NCBI GenBank assembly: GCA_032690845.1
Contig: CM064430.1
Location: 916,949 to 980,948 of the forward strand
Length of the DNA: 64,000 nt
Direction of reading: 5' to 3'
Source of the DNA: Eleusine coracana subsp. coracana
Lineage: Eukaryota > Streptophyta > Magnoliopsida > Poales > Poaceae
Shown in pieces: positions 14,101 to 28,918 of the stretch. Each line of letters begins with the position of its first letter. Position 1 is the stretch's first letter. Under the pieces are notes generated by a model. That model was not told where the DNA came from. It did no database searches and worked only from the letters and a program-made list of their open reading frames with translations. The position numbers and the translations under genes are program-made.

Positions 14101-14536
14101 GGTCAAATATGGTTTATCTTTATTTTTTTTGTTATCTTCATTTGAGCCATTTTTTTAACCATCTAAGCTATTTTTATGGGCTATAGCACATCCTATCGAG
14201 AGACTATAGCAATATTCATGTCGTAGACGCCTCCTCTTTCCGATGTAATTTTGAGCCTGTCTAAGGTGTCCGTAGGCTATAGCACGTGCCCTCGAGGGTC
14301 AAATATGATTTATTTATATTTTTATACAATTTCATTCGAGCCATTTTTGAACCATCTAAGCCATTTTTGTGGGCTATAGCACATTCTATCGAGAGATTAT
14401 AGCAATATTCATGTCGTAGAGTCCTCCTCTTTTCGATGTAATTCTGATCCTATCTAAGGTGTCCGTGGGCTATGACACATGCCGACGAGGGTCAGATATG
14501 ATTTATCTATACTTTTTGTAATCTTCATTCGAGCCT
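11140..14536. repeat. Kilobase-scale duplication inside the satellite (period about 2.27-2.30 kb)
   Basis: Segment 11140-12240 and segment 13406-14536 share private variants rather than only the monomer consensus. Examples are a GGGCAATAGC variant at 11331 and 13597, the CATTCCCTCGAG/CATTCTCTCGAG half-unit just before it, and a CTATACTTTTTG variant at 12211 and 14507. The offset grows from 2266 to 2296 because part of a half-unit is missing near 11905 in the left copy. This is higher-order structure of about 12 monomers. Confidence 0.65.
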
Positions 14537-17500
14537 CTTTCCACCCAACTAAGCCATTTCCATGGGCTATAGCATATCCTATCGAGAGATTATAGCAATA
14601 TTCATGTCGTAGATTCCTCCTCTTTCCGATGTAATTTTGAGCCTGTCTAGGGTGTCCGTAGACTATAGCACATGCCCACGAGGGTTAGATATGATTTATC
14701 TATATTTTTTGTTATCTTCATTCGAGCCATATTTGAACCATCTAAGCCATTTTCGTGGGCTATAGCACATCCTATCGAGAGATTGTAGCAATATTCATGT
14801 CGTAGATTCCTCCTCGTTTCAATGTAATTTTGAACCTGTCTATGGCGTCCGTAAGCTATAACCCATGCCCATGAGGGAAAGATATGATTTATGTATTTTT
14901 TATTATTTTCATTCAAGCCAATTTTCACCCATCTAGGCTATTTTCATGGGCTATAGCACATCCTATCGAGAGACTATACAAATATTTATGTCCTAGACTC
15001 ATCCTCTATTTGATGTAATTTTGAGCCTGTCTAAGGTGTTCGTGGGCTATAGCACATGCCCATGAGGGTCAGATATGATTTATCTATATTTTTTTGTTAT
15101 CTTCATTCGAGCCATTTTTTAACCATCTAAGCCATTTTCGTGGGCTATAGCACATCCTATCGAGAGGCTATCGCAATATTCATGTCCTAGACTCCTCTTT
15201 TCGATGTAATTTTGAGCCTGCCTAAGGTGTCTATGGGCTATAGCACATGCCCTTGAGGGTCAGATATGATTTATGTGATTTTTTTGTTATTTTCATTCAC
15301 ACCAATTTTGACCCATCTAAGCATTTTCTTGCGGTATAGCACATTCTATTGAGAGTCTATTGCAATATTCATGTGCTAGACTCGTCCTCTTTTCGATGTA
15401 ATTTTGAGTCTGTCTAAGGTGTCCGTGGGCTATAGCACATGCCCTCGAGGGTTAGACATCATTTATATATTTTTGTTGTTATCTTCATTCGAGCCAGTTT
15501 CCACCCAACTAATCCATTTTCGTGGGATATAGCACATTCTATCGAGAGGCTATAGCAATATTCATGTCGTATACTCCTCCTCTTTCTGATGTAATTTTGA
15601 GCATGTCTAAGGTGTCGGTGGGCTATAGCACATGCCCTTAAGGGTCAAATATGGTTTATCTATATTTTTTTTGTTATCTTCATTCGAGCCATTTATTTAA
15701 CCATCTAAGCCATTTATGTGGGCCATAGCATATCCTATCGAGAGACTATAGCAATATTCATGTTGTAGACTCTTCCTCTTTCTGATGTAATTTTGAGCTT
15801 GTCTAAGGTGTTCGTGGGTTATAGCATATGCCCTTGAGGGTCAGATATGATTTATCTATATTTTTTTGTTATCTTCATTCAAGCCATTTTTTAACCATCT
15901 AAGCCATTTTCGTGGGCTATAGCACAACCTATCGAGAGACTATAGCAATATCCATGTCGTAGACTCCTCCTCTTTCCCATGTAATTTTGAGCCTGTCTAA
16001 GGTGTTCTTGAGTTATTGCACATGCCCTTGAGGGTCAGATATGATATATCTATATTATTTTGTTATCTTCATTCAAGCCACTTTTTAACCATCTAAGCCA
16101 TTTTCGTGGGCTATAGCACATCCTATCGAGAGACTATAGTAATATTCATGTCGTAGACTCCTCTTTCCGATGTAGTTTTGAGCCCGTCTAAGGTGTTCGT
16201 GGGCTATAGCACATACCCTCGAGGGTTAGATATGATTTATGTGTTTTTTGTTAGTTTCATTTGAGCTAATTTCCACCCAACTAAACCATTTACATGGGCT
16301 ATATCACATCCTATCGAGAGACTATAGCAATATTCATGTCCTAGAATCATCCTCTTTTTGATGTAATTTTGAGTCTGTCTAAGGTGTCCATGGGCTATAG
16401 CACATGCCCTCAGGGGTCAGATATCATTTATCTATTTTTGTTGTTATCTTCATTCGAGCCAGTTTTCTCCCAACTAAGCCATTTTCATGGGCTATAGCAC
16501 ATCCTATCGAGAGTCTATAGCAATATTCATGTCCTAGACTTCTCCTCTTTTCGATGTAATTTTGAGTCTGTCTAAGGTGTCCATGGGCTATAGCACATGC
16601 CCTCGAGGGTCAGATATGATTTAAGAGTTTTTTTGATATTTTCATTCGAGCCAATTTTCATCCATCCAAGCTATTTTCATGGGTTATAACACATCCTATC
16701 GATAGTCCATAGCAATATTAATGTCCTAGACTCCTCTTCTTTTCGATGTAATTTTGAGTATGTCTAAGGTGTTCGTGGGCTATAGCACATGCCCTTGAGG
16801 GTCAGATATGATTTATCTATATTTTTTTATCTTCATTCAAGCCTTTTTTTAACCATCTAAGCCATTTTCATGGGCTATAGCACATCCTATCGAGAGGCTA
16901 TAGCAACATTCATGTCGTGTACTCCTCATGTTTCCGTTGTAATTTTGAGCCCATCTAAGGTGTTTGTGGGCTATAGCACATGCCCTCGAGGGTCAGATAT
17001 GACTTATGTATTTTTTTGTTATTTTCATTCGAGCTAATTTTCACCCATCTAAGCCATTTTCATAGGCTATAGCACATCCTATCGAGAGTCTCTAGCAATA
17101 TTCATGTCTTAGAATCGTCCTCTTTTCGATGTAATTTTGAGTCTGTCAAAGGTGTCCATGGGCTATAGCACATGCCCTCAAGGGTCAGATATCATTTATG
17201 TAATTTTGTTGTTGTCTTCATTCGAGCCAGTTTCCACCCAACTGAGCCATTTTCATGGGCTATAGCACATCCTATCGAGATACTATAGCAATATTCATGT
17301 CCTAAATTCATCCTCTTTTTGATGTAATTTTGAGTCTGTCTAAGGTGTCCATGGGCTATAGCACATGCCCTTGAGGGTCAGATATCATTTATCCATTTTT
17401 GTTGTTATCTTCATTCGAGCCAGTTTCCACCCAACTAAGCCATTTTCATGTGCTATAGCACATACTATCGAGAGACTATAGCAATATTCATGTCCTAGAC

Positions 17501-20500
17501 TCCTCCTTTTTTGATGTAATTTTGAGCCGGCCTAAGGTGTTCGTGGGCTATAGCACATGCCATAGAGGGTCAGATATGATTTATCTATATTTTTTTGTTA
17601 TCTTCATTCGTGCCATTTTTAACCATCTAAGCCATCTTCGTGGGTTATAGCACAACCTATCAAGAGACTATAGCAATATTCATGTCGTAGACTCCTCCTC
17701 TTTCCCATGTAATTTTGAGCCTGTCTAAGGTGTCATTAAGCTATAGCACATCCTATCGAAAGTCTATAGCAATATCAATGTCCTAGACTCCTCCTCTTTT
17801 TTATATAATTTTGAGCCTATCTAAGGTGTTCGTGGGCTATAGCACATGCCCTCGAGGGTCAGATATCATTTATCTATTTTTGTTGTTATCTTCATTCGAG
17901 CCAGTTTCCACCCAACTAAGCCATTTTCATGGGCTATAGCATGTCCTATCGAGAGACTATAGCAATATTGTCCTAGACTCCTCCTCTTTTTTATGTAATT
18001 TTGAGCCTGTCTAAGGTGTTCGTGGGCTATAGCACAAGCCCTTGAGGGTCAGATATGATTTATACGTATTGTTTTGTTATCTTTATTCGAGCCATTTTGT
18101 AACCATGTAACCCATTTTTGTGGGCTATAGCACATCCTATCAAGAGACTATAGCAATATTCATGTCGTAGACTCCTCCTCTTTCTTGTGTTATTTTGTGC
18201 CAGTCTAAGGTGTCCGTGGGCTGTAGCACATACCCTCGAGGGTCAGATATGATTCATGTGTTTTTGGTTAGTTTCATTTTAGCTAATTTCCACCCAACTA
18301 AGCCATTTACATGGGCTATAGCACATCCTATCAAGAGACTATAGCAATATTCATGTCCTAGAATCGTCATCTTTTTTATGTAATTTTGAGTCTGTCTAAG
18401 GTGTAGGGGTCAGATATCATTTATCTATTTTTGTTGTTATCTGCGTTCGAGCCAGTTTCCACCCAACTAAGCCATTTTGATGGGCTATAGCACATCCTAT
18501 CGAGAGTCTATAGCAATATTCATGTCCTAGACTCCTCCTCTTTTTAATGGAATTTTGAGCCAGCCTTAGGTGTTCGTGGGCTATAACACATGCCGTTGAG
18601 GGTCAGATATGAATTATCTGTATTGCTTTGTTATCTTTATTCAAGCCATTTTTTATCCATGTAATCCATTTTCGTGGGCTAAAGAACATCCTATCGAGAG
18701 ACTATAGCAATATTCATGTCGTAGACTCCTCCTGTTTCTGATGTTATTTTGAGCCAGTCTAAGGTGTCTGTGGGCTATAGCACATACCCTCGAGGGTCAG
18801 ATATGATTTATATGTTTTTTGTTAGTTTCATTCGAGCTAATTTCCACCCAACTAAGCCATTTACATGGGCTATAGCACATCCTATCGAGAGACTATAGCA
18901 ATATTCATGTCCTAGAATCGTCCTCTTTTCGATGTAATTTTGAGTCTGTCTAAGGTGTCCATCGGCTATAGCACATGCCCTCGAGGGTCGGATATCATAT
19001 ATCTATTTTTGTTGTTATCTTCATTCGAGCCAGTTTCTATCCAACTAAACCATTTTCATGGGCTATAGCACATCCTATCGAGAGACTATAGCAATATTCA
19101 TGTCCTAGACTCCTCCTCTTTTGATGTAATTTTGAGCCGGCCTAAGGTGTTCGTGGGCTATAGCACATGCCATAGAGGGTCAGATATGATTTATCTATAT
19201 TTTTTTGTTATCTTCATTCGTGCCATTTTTAACCATCTAAGCCATTTTCGTGGGTTATAGCACAACCTATCGAGAGACTATAGCAATATTCATGTCGTAG
19301 ACTGCTCCTCTTTCCCATGTAATTTTGAGCCTGTCTAAGGTGTCGTTAGGCTATAGCACATGCTCTCGAGGGTCAATCATTTAGGTGTTTTTTTGTTATT
19401 TTCATTTGAGCCAATTTTCACCCATCTAAGCCATTTTCATGGGCTATAGCACATCCTATCGAGAGTCTATAGCAATATTCATGTCCTATACTCGTCCTCT
19501 TTTTGATGTAATTTTGAGGCTGTCTAAGGTGTCCGTGGACTAAAGCATATGCCCTCGAGGGTCAGATATCATTTATCTATTTTTGTTGTTATCTTCATTC
19601 GAGCCAGTTTCCACCCAACTAACCCACTTTCATGGGCTATAGCACATCCTATCGAGAGATTATAGCAATATTCATGTTGTAGACTCCTCCTCTTTCTGAT
19701 GTAATTTTGAGCATGTCTAAGGTGTCGGTGGGCTATAGCACATGCCCTTAACAGTCAAATATGGTTTATCTATATTTTTTTGGTTATCTTCATTCGAGCC
19801 ATTTATTTAACCATCTAAGCCATTTTTGTGGGCTATAGCATATCCTATCGAGAGACTATAGCAATATTCATGTTATAGACTCTTCCTCTTTCTGATGTAA
19901 TTTTGAGCTTATCTAAGGTGTTCGTGGGTTATAGCATATGCCCTAGAGGGTCAGATATGATTTATCTATATTTTTTTGTTATCTTCATTCGAGCCATTTT
20001 TTAACCATCTAAGCCATTTTCGTGGGCTATAGCAAACCTATCGAGAGACTATAGCAATATTCATGTCGTAGACTCCTCCTCTTTCCCATGTAATTTTGAG
20101 CATGTCTAAGGTGTCGGTAGGGTATAGCACATGCCCTCGGGGGTCAATCATGTAGGTGTTTTTTTGTTATTTTCATTTGATCCAATTTTCACCCATCTAA
20201 GCCATTTTCATGGGCTATAGCACATCCTATCGAGAGACTATAGCAATATTCATGTCCTAGAATCATCCTCTTTTCGATGTAATTTTGAGTCTGTCTAAGG
20301 TGTCCATGGGCTATAGCACATGCCCTCGAGGGTCAGATATCATTTATCCATTTTTGTTGTTATCTTCATTCGAGCCAGTTTCCACCCAACTAAGCCATTT
20401 TCATGGGCTATAGCACATCCTATCAAAAGACTGTAGCAATATTCATGTCCTAGACTCCTCCTCTTTTGATGTAATTTTGAGCCGGGCTAAGGTGTTCGTG

Positions 20501-23500
20501 GGCTATAGCACATGCCATAGAGGGTCAGATATGATTTATCTATATTTTTTTGTTCTCTTCATTCGTGCCATTTTTAACCATCTAAGCCATTTTCATGGGC
20601 TATAGCACATCCTATCGAGAGTCTATAGCAATATTCATGTCCTAGACTCCTCCTCTTTTTTATGTAATTTTGAACCGGCCTAAGGTGTTCGTGGGCTATA
20701 GCACATGCCCTTGAGGGTCATATATGATTCATCTATATTTTTTTATCTTCATTCAAGCCTTTTTTTAACCATCTAAGCCATTTTCGTGGGCTATAGCACA
20801 TCCTGTCGAGAGGCTATAGCAACATTCATGTCGTGTACTCCTCATGTTTCCGTTGTAATTTTGAGCCCATCTAAGGTGTTCGTGGGCTATAGCACATGCC
20901 CTCAAGGGTTAGATATGATTTATGTATTTTTTTGTTATTTTCATTCGAGCTAATTTTCACCCATCTAAGCCATTTTCATAGGCTATAGCTCATCCTATCG
21001 AGAGTCTCAAGCAATATTCATGTCTTAGAATCGTCCTCTTTTCGATGTAATTTTGAGTCTGTCAAAGGTGTCCATGGGCTATAGCACATGCCCTCGAGGG
21101 TCAGATATCATTTATGTAATTTTGTTGTTGTCTTCATTCGAGCCAGTTTCCACCCAACTGAGCCATTTTCATGGGCTATAGCATATCCTATTGAGAGATT
21201 ATAGCAATATTCATGTCCTAGACTCCTCCTCTTTTAATGTAATTTCGAGACTGTCTAAGATGTTCGTGGACTATAGAACATGCCCTTGAGGGTCAGATAT
21301 GATTTATCTATATTTTTTGTTATTTTCATTCGAGCCAATTTTCACCCATCTAAGCCATTTTCATGGGCTATAGCACATCCTATCGAGAGACTATAGCAAT
21401 ATTCATGTCCAAAAATCATCCTCTTTTTGATGTAATTTTGAGTCTGTCTAAGGTGTCCATGGGCTATAGCACATGCCCTCGAGGGTCAGATATCATTTAT
21501 CCATTTTTGTTGTTATCTTCATTCGAGCCAGTTTCCACCCAACTAAGCCATTTTCATGTGCTATAGCACATCCTATCGAGAGACTATAGCAATATTCATG
21601 TCCTAGACTCCTTCTCTTTTGATGTAATTTTGAGCCGGCCTAAGGTGTTTGTGGGCTATAGCACATGCCCTTGAGGGTTAGATATAATTTATCTATATTT
21701 TTTTGTTATCTTCATTCAAGCCATTTTTAACCATCTAAGCCATTTTCGTAGGTTATAGCACAACCTATCGAGAGACTATAGCAATATTCATGTCGTAGAC
21801 TCCTCCTCTTTCCCATGTAATTTTGAGCCTGTCTAAGGTGTCGGTAGGCTATAGCACAGGCCCTCGAGTGTCAATCATTTAGGTGTTTTTTTGTTATTTT
21901 CATTTGAGCCAATTTTCACCCATCTAATCCATTTTCATGGGCTATAGCACATCCTATCGAGAGTCTCAAGCAATATTCATGTCCTATACTCGTCCTCTTT
22001 TTGATGTAATTTTGAGGCTGACTAAGGTGTCCGTGGACTAAAGCACATGCCCTCGAGGGTCAGATATCATTTATCTATTTTTGTTGTTATCTTCATTCGA
22101 GCCAGTTTCCACCCAAATAATCCACTTTCATGGGCTATAGCACATCCTATCGAGAGACTATAGCAATATTCATGTCATAGACTACTCTTTCCGATGTAAT
22201 TTTGAGCATGTCTAAGGTGTCCGTGGGCTATAACACATGCCCTAAAGGGTCAATATGGTTTATCTTTATTTTTTTGTTATCTTCATTCGAGCCATTTTTT
22301 TAACCATCTAAGCTATTTTTGTGGGCTATAGCACATCCTATCGAGAGACTATAGCACTATTCATGTCGTAGACTCCTCCTCTTTCTAATGTAATTTTGAG
22401 CCTGTCTTAGGTGTTCATGGGTTATAGCACATGCCTTGAGGGTCATATATGATTTATCTATATTATTTTGTTATCTTCATTCAAGCCATTTTTTAACCAT
22501 CTAAGCCATTTTCGTGGGCTATAGAACATCCTATCGAGAGACTATAGCAATATTCATGTCGTAGACTCCTCTTTCTGATGTAATTTTGAGCCTGTCTAAG
22601 GTGTCAGTGGGCTATAGGACATGCCCTCGAGGGTCAGATATCATTTATCTATATTTGTTGTTGTCTTCATTCGAGCCAGCTTCCACCCAACTAAGCCATT
22701 TTCATGGGCTATAGCACATCCTATCGAGAGACTATAGCAATATCCATGTCCTAGACTCCTCCGCTTTTTTATATAATTTTGAGCCTGTCTAAGGTGTTCC
22801 TGGGCTATAGCACATGCCCTCAGGGGTCAGATATCATTTATCTCTTGTTGTTGTTATCTTCATTCGAGCCAGTTTCCCCCAACTAAGCCATTTTCATGGG
22901 CTATAGCACATCCTATCGAGAGTCTATAGCAATATTCATGTCCTAGACACCTCCTCTTTTTTATGTAATTTTGAGCCGGCCTAAGGTGTTCGTGGGCTAT
23001 AGCACATGCCCTTGAGGGTCAGATATGATTTATCGGTATTGCTTTGTTACCTTTATTCGAGCCATTTTTTATCCATGTAATCTATTTTCGTGGGCTATAG
23101 CACATCCTATCGAGAGACTATAGCAATATTCATGTCGTAGACTCCTCCTCTTTCTGATGTTATTTTGAGCCAACCTAAGGTGTCCGTGGGCTATAGCACA
23201 TACCCTCGAGTGTCAGATATGATTTATGTGTTTTTTGATAGTTTCATTCGAGCTAATTTCCACCCAACTAAGCCATTTACATGGGCTATAGCACATCCTA
23301 TCAAGAGACTAAAGTAATATTCATGTCCTAGAATCGTCCTCCTTTCGATGTAATTTTGAGTCTGTCTATGGTGTCCATGGGCTATAGCACATGCCCTCGA
23401 GGGTCAGATATCAATTATTTATTTTTATTGTTATCTTCATTCGAGCCAGTTTCCACCCAACTAAGCCATTTTCATGTGCTATAGCACATCCTATCGAGAG

Positions 23501-25399
23501 ACTATAGCAATATTCATGTCCTAGACTCCTCCTCTTTTGATGTAATTTTGAGCCGGCCTAAGGTGTTCGTGGGCTATAGCACATGCCATAGAGGGTCAGA
23601 TATGATTTATCTATATTTTTTTGTTATCTTCACTCGTGCCATTTTTAATCATCTAAGCCATTTTCATGGGTTATAGCACAACCTATCGAGAGACAATAGC
23701 AATATTTATGTCGTAGACTCCTCCTCTTTCACATGTAATTTTGAGCCTGTCTAAGGTGTCGGTAGGCTATAGCACATGCCCTCGAGGGTCAATCATTTAG
23801 GTGTTTTTTTGTTATTTTTATTTGAGCCAATTTTCGCCCATCTAAGCCATTTTCATGGGCTATATCACATCCTATCGAGAGTCTATAGCAATATTCATGT
23901 CCTATACTCGTCCTCTTTTTTATGTAATTTTGAGGTTGTCTAAGGTGTCCGTGGACTAAAGCACATGCCCTCGAGGGTCAGATATCATTTATCTATTTTT
24001 GTTGTTATCTTCATTCGACCCAGTTTCCACCCAACTAATCCACTTTCATGGGCTATAGCACATCCTATCGAAAGATTATAGCAATATTCATGTCGTAGAC
24101 TCCTCCTCTTTCCGATGTGATTTTGAACATGTCTAAGGTGTCCGTGGGCAATAGCACATGCCCTTAAGGGTCAAATATGGTTCATTTATATTTTTTTTGT
24201 TATCTTCATTCGAGCCATTTATTTAACCATCTAAGTCATTTTTGTGGGCTATAGCATATCCTATCGAGAGACTATAGCAATATTCATGTCGTAGACTCTT
24301 CCTCTTTTTGATGTAATTTTGAGCTTGTCTAAGTTGTTTGTGGGTTATAGCGTATGCCCTTGAGGGTTAGATATGATTTATCTATATTTTTTTGTTATCT
24401 TCATTCAAGCCATTTTTTAACCATCTAAGCCATTTTCGTGGGCTATAGCACAACCTATCGAGACACTGTAGCAATATCCATGTCGTAGACTCCTCCTCTT
24501 TCCCATGTAATTTTGAGCCTGTCTAAGGTGTTCATGGGTTATAGCACATACCCTTGAGGGTCAGATATGATTCATCTATATTATTTTGTTATCTTCATTC
24601 AAGCCATTTTTTAACCATCTAAGCCATTTTCGTGGGCTATAGCACATGCCCTCGAAGGTTAGATATCATTTAGATGTTTTTTGTTATTTTCATTTGACCA
24701 ATTTTCACCCATCTAAGTCATTTTCATGGGCTATAGCACATGCCCTCGAGGGTCAGATATCATTTATCTATTTTTGTTGTTATCTTCATTTGAGCCAGTT
24801 TCCATCCAACTAATCCACTTTCATGGGCCATAGCACATCCTATCGAGAGACTATAGCAATATTCATGTCGTAGATTCCTTCTCTTTCCGATGTAATTTTG
24901 AGCATGTCTAAAGTGTACGTGGGCTATAGCACATGCCCTTAAGGGTCAAATATGGTTTATCTATATTTTTTTGTTATGTTCATTCAAGCCATTTTTTAAC
25001 CATCTAAGCCATTTTTATGGGCTACAGCACATCCTATCAAGAGACTATAGCAGTATTCATGTCGTAGACTCCTCCTCTTTCTGATGTAATTTTGAGCCTG
25101 TCTAAGGTGTTCGTGGGTTATAGCGCATACCCTTGAGGGTCAGATATGAGTTATATATATTTTTTTGTTATCTTCATTCAAGCCATTTTTTAACCATCTA
25201 AGCCATTTTTGTGGGCTATAGCACAACCTATCGAGAGACTATAGCAATATTCATGTCGTAGACTCCTCCTGTTTCCCATGTAATTTTGAGTCTATCTAGG
25301 GTGTCGGTGGGCTATAGCACATGCCCTCGAGGGTCAGATATCAGTTTGGTGTTTTTTTGTTATTTTTATTTGAGCCAATTTTCATTCATCTAAGCCATT

Positions 25400-28300
25400 T
25401 TCATGGGCTATAGCACATCCTATCGAGAGATTATAGCAATATTCATGTCGTAGACTCCTCCTCTTTCCGATGTAATTTTGAGCATGTCTAAGGTGTCCGT
25501 GGGCTATAGCACATGCCCTTAAGGGTCAAATATGGTTTATCTATATTTTTTTGTTATCTTCATTCGAGCCATTTTTTTAACCATCTAAGCCATTTTTGTG
25601 GGCTATAGCACATCCTATTGAGAGACTATAGCAATATTCATGTCGTAAACTCCTCCTCTTTCTGATGTAATTTTGAGCTTGTCTAAGATGTTCATGGGTT
25701 ATTGCACATGCCCTTGAGGGTCAGATTTGATTTATCTATAATTTTTTGTTATCTTCATTCAAGCCATTCTTTAACCATCTAAGCCATTTTCTTGGGCTAA
25801 AGCACAACCTATCGAGAGACTGTAGACATATCCATGTCGTAGACTCCTCCTCTTTCGCATGTAATTTTGAGCCTATCTAAGGTGTTCCTGGGTTATAGCA
25901 CATGCCCTTGAGGGTCAAATATGATTCATCTATATTATTTTGTTATCTTCATTCAAGCCATTTTTTAACCATCTAAGCCATTTTCGTGGGCTATAGCACA
26001 TCCAATCGAGAGACTATAGCAATATTCATGTCGTAGACTCCTCTTTTCGATGTAATTTTGAGCCCATCTAAGGTGTTCGTGGGTTATAGCACATGCCCTT
26101 GAGGGTCAAATATGATTCATCTATATTATTTTGTTATCTTCATTCAAGCCACTTTTTAACCATCTAAGCCATTTTCGTGGGCTATAGCACATCCTATTGA
26201 GAGACTATAGCAATATTCATGTCGTACACTCCTCTTTTCGATGTAATTTTGAGCCCGTCTAAGGTGTCCGTGGGCTATAGGACATGACCTCGAGGGTCCG
26301 ATATCATTTATCTATATTTGTAATTGTCTTCATTCGAGCCAGCTTCCACCCAACTAAGCCATTTTCATGGGCTATAGCACATCCTATCGAGAGACTATAG
26401 CAATATCCATGTCCTAGACTCCTCCTCTTTTTGATATAATTTTGAGCATGTCTAAGGTGTTTGTGGGCTATAGCACATGCCCTCGAGGGTCAGATATCAT
26501 TTATCTATTTTTGTTGTTATCTTCATTCGAGCCAGTTTCCACCCAACTAAGCCATTTTCATGGGCTATAGCACATCCTATCAAGAGACTATAGCAATATT
26601 CATGTCCTAGACTCCTCTTTTTTATGTAATTTTGAGCCTGTCTAAGGTGTTCGTGGGTTATAGCACATGCCCTTGAGGGTCAGATATGATTTATCAGTAT
26701 TGTTTTGTTATCTTTATTCGAGCCATTTTGTAACCATGTAATCCAATTTCATGGGCTATAGCACATCCTATCGAGAGACTATAGCAATATTCATGCCGTA
26801 GATTCCTTCTCTTTCCGATGTTATTTTGAGCCAGTCTACGGTGTCCGTGGGCTATAGCACATACCCTCGAGCGTCAGATATGATTTATGTGTTTTTTGTT
26901 AGTTTCATTCGAGCTAATTTCCACCCAACTAAGGCATTTACATGGGCTACAGCACATCCTATCGAGAGACTATAGCAATATTCATGTCCTAGAATCATCC
27001 TCTTTTCGATGTAATTTTGAGTCTGTCTGAGGTGTCCATGGGCTATAGCACATGCCCTCGAGGGTCAGATATCATTTATCTATTTTTGTTGTTATCTTCA
27101 TTCGAGCCAGTTTCCACCCAACTAAGCCATTTTCATGGGCTATAGCACATCCTATCGAGAGACTATAGCAATATTCATGTCCTAGACTCTTCCTCTTTTG
27201 ATGTAACTTTGAGCCGGCCTAAGGTGTTCGTGGGCTATAGCACATGCCATTGAGGGTCAGATATTATTTATCTATATTTTTTTGTTATCTTCATTCGAGC
27301 CATTTTTAACCATTTCAGCCATTTTCGTGGGTTATAGCACAACCTAGCGAGAGACTATAGCAATATTCATGTCATAGACTCCTCCTCTTTCCCATATAAT
27401 TTTGAGCCTGTCTAAGGTGTCGGTAGGCTATAGCACATGCCCTCGAGGGTTAGATATGATTTAGATGTTTTTTGTTATTTTCATTTGAGCCAATTTTCAC
27501 CCATCTAAGCCATTTTCATGGGCTATAGCACATCCTATCGAGAGTCTATAGCAATATTCATGTCCTATACTCGTCCTCTTTTTGATGTAATTTTGAGGCT
27601 GTCTAAGGTGTCCGTGGACTAAAGCACATGCTCTCGAGGGTCAGATATCATTTATCTATTTTTGTTGTTATCTTCATTCGAGCCATTTTCCACCCAACTA
27701 ATCCACTTTCATGGGATATAGCACATCCTATCGAGAGATTATAGCAATATTCATGTCGTAGACTCCTCCTCTTTCCGATGTAATTTTGAGCATGTCTAAG
27801 GTGTCCGTCGGCTATAGCACATGCCCTTAAGGGTCAAATATGGTTTATCTATATTTTTTTGTTATCTTCATTCGAGCCATTTTTTTAACCATCTAAGCCA
27901 CTTTTGTGGGCTATAGCACATCCTATTGAGAGACTATCGCAATATTCATGTCGTAAACTCCTCCTCTTTCTGATGTAATTTTGAGCTTGTCTAAGATGTT
28001 CGTGGGTTATTGCACATGCCCTTGTGGGTCAGATATGATTTATCTATAATTTTTTGTTATCTTCATTCAAGCCATTTTTTAACCATCTAAGCCATTTTCT
28101 TGGGCTAAAGCACAACCTATCGAGAGACTGTAGACATATCCATGTCGTAGACTCCTCCTCTTTCGCATGTAATTTTGAGCCTATCTAAGGTGTTCCTGGG
28201 TTATAGCACATGCCCTTGAGGGTCAAATATGATTCATCTATATTATTTTGTTATCTTCATTCAAGCCATTTTTTAACCATCTAAGCCATTTTCGTGGGCT

Positions 28301-28918
28301 ATAGCACATCCAATCGAGAGACTATAGCAATATTCATGTCGTAGACTCCTCTTTTCGATGTAATTTTGAGCCCATCTAAGGTGTTCGTGGGTTATAGCAC
28401 ATGCCCTTGAGGGTCAAATATGATGCATCTATATTATTTTGTTATCTTCATTCAAGCCACTTTTTAACCATCTAAGCCATTTTCGTGGGCTATAGCACAT
28501 CCTATTGAGAGACTATAGCAATATTCATGTCGTAGACTCCTCTTTTCGATGTAATTTTGAGCCCGTCTAAGGTGTCCGTGGGCTATAGGACATGACCTCG
28601 AGGGTCAGATATCATTTATCTATATTTGTAATTGTCTTCATTCGAGCCAGCTTCCACCCAACTAAGCCATTTTCATGGGCTATAGCACATCCTATCGAGA
28701 GACTATAGCAATATCCATGTCCTAGACTCCTCCTCTTTTTGATATAATTTTGAGCATGTCTAAGGTGTTTGTGGGCTATAGCACATGCCCTCGAGGGTCA
28801 GATATCATTTATCTATTTTTGTTGTTATCTTCATTCGAGCCAGTTTCCACCCAACTAAGCCATTTTCATGGGCTATAGCACATCCTATCAAGAGACTATA
28901 GCAATATTCATGTCCTAG
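25400..28918. repeat. Duplicated satellite block, offset 2308 bp
   Basis: Segment 25400-26610 recurs at about 27708-28918 with a constant offset of 2308. Diagnostic shared variants are GTCTAAGATGTTC followed by GGGTTATTGCACATG (25681 and 27989), the TGTAGACATATCCATG variant, and GACATGACCTCGAGGGTC with TTGTAATTGTCTTC about 25 bp further on (near 26280 and 28588). Only a few single-base differences separate the copies, so the duplication is more recent than average monomer divergence. Confidence 0.75.
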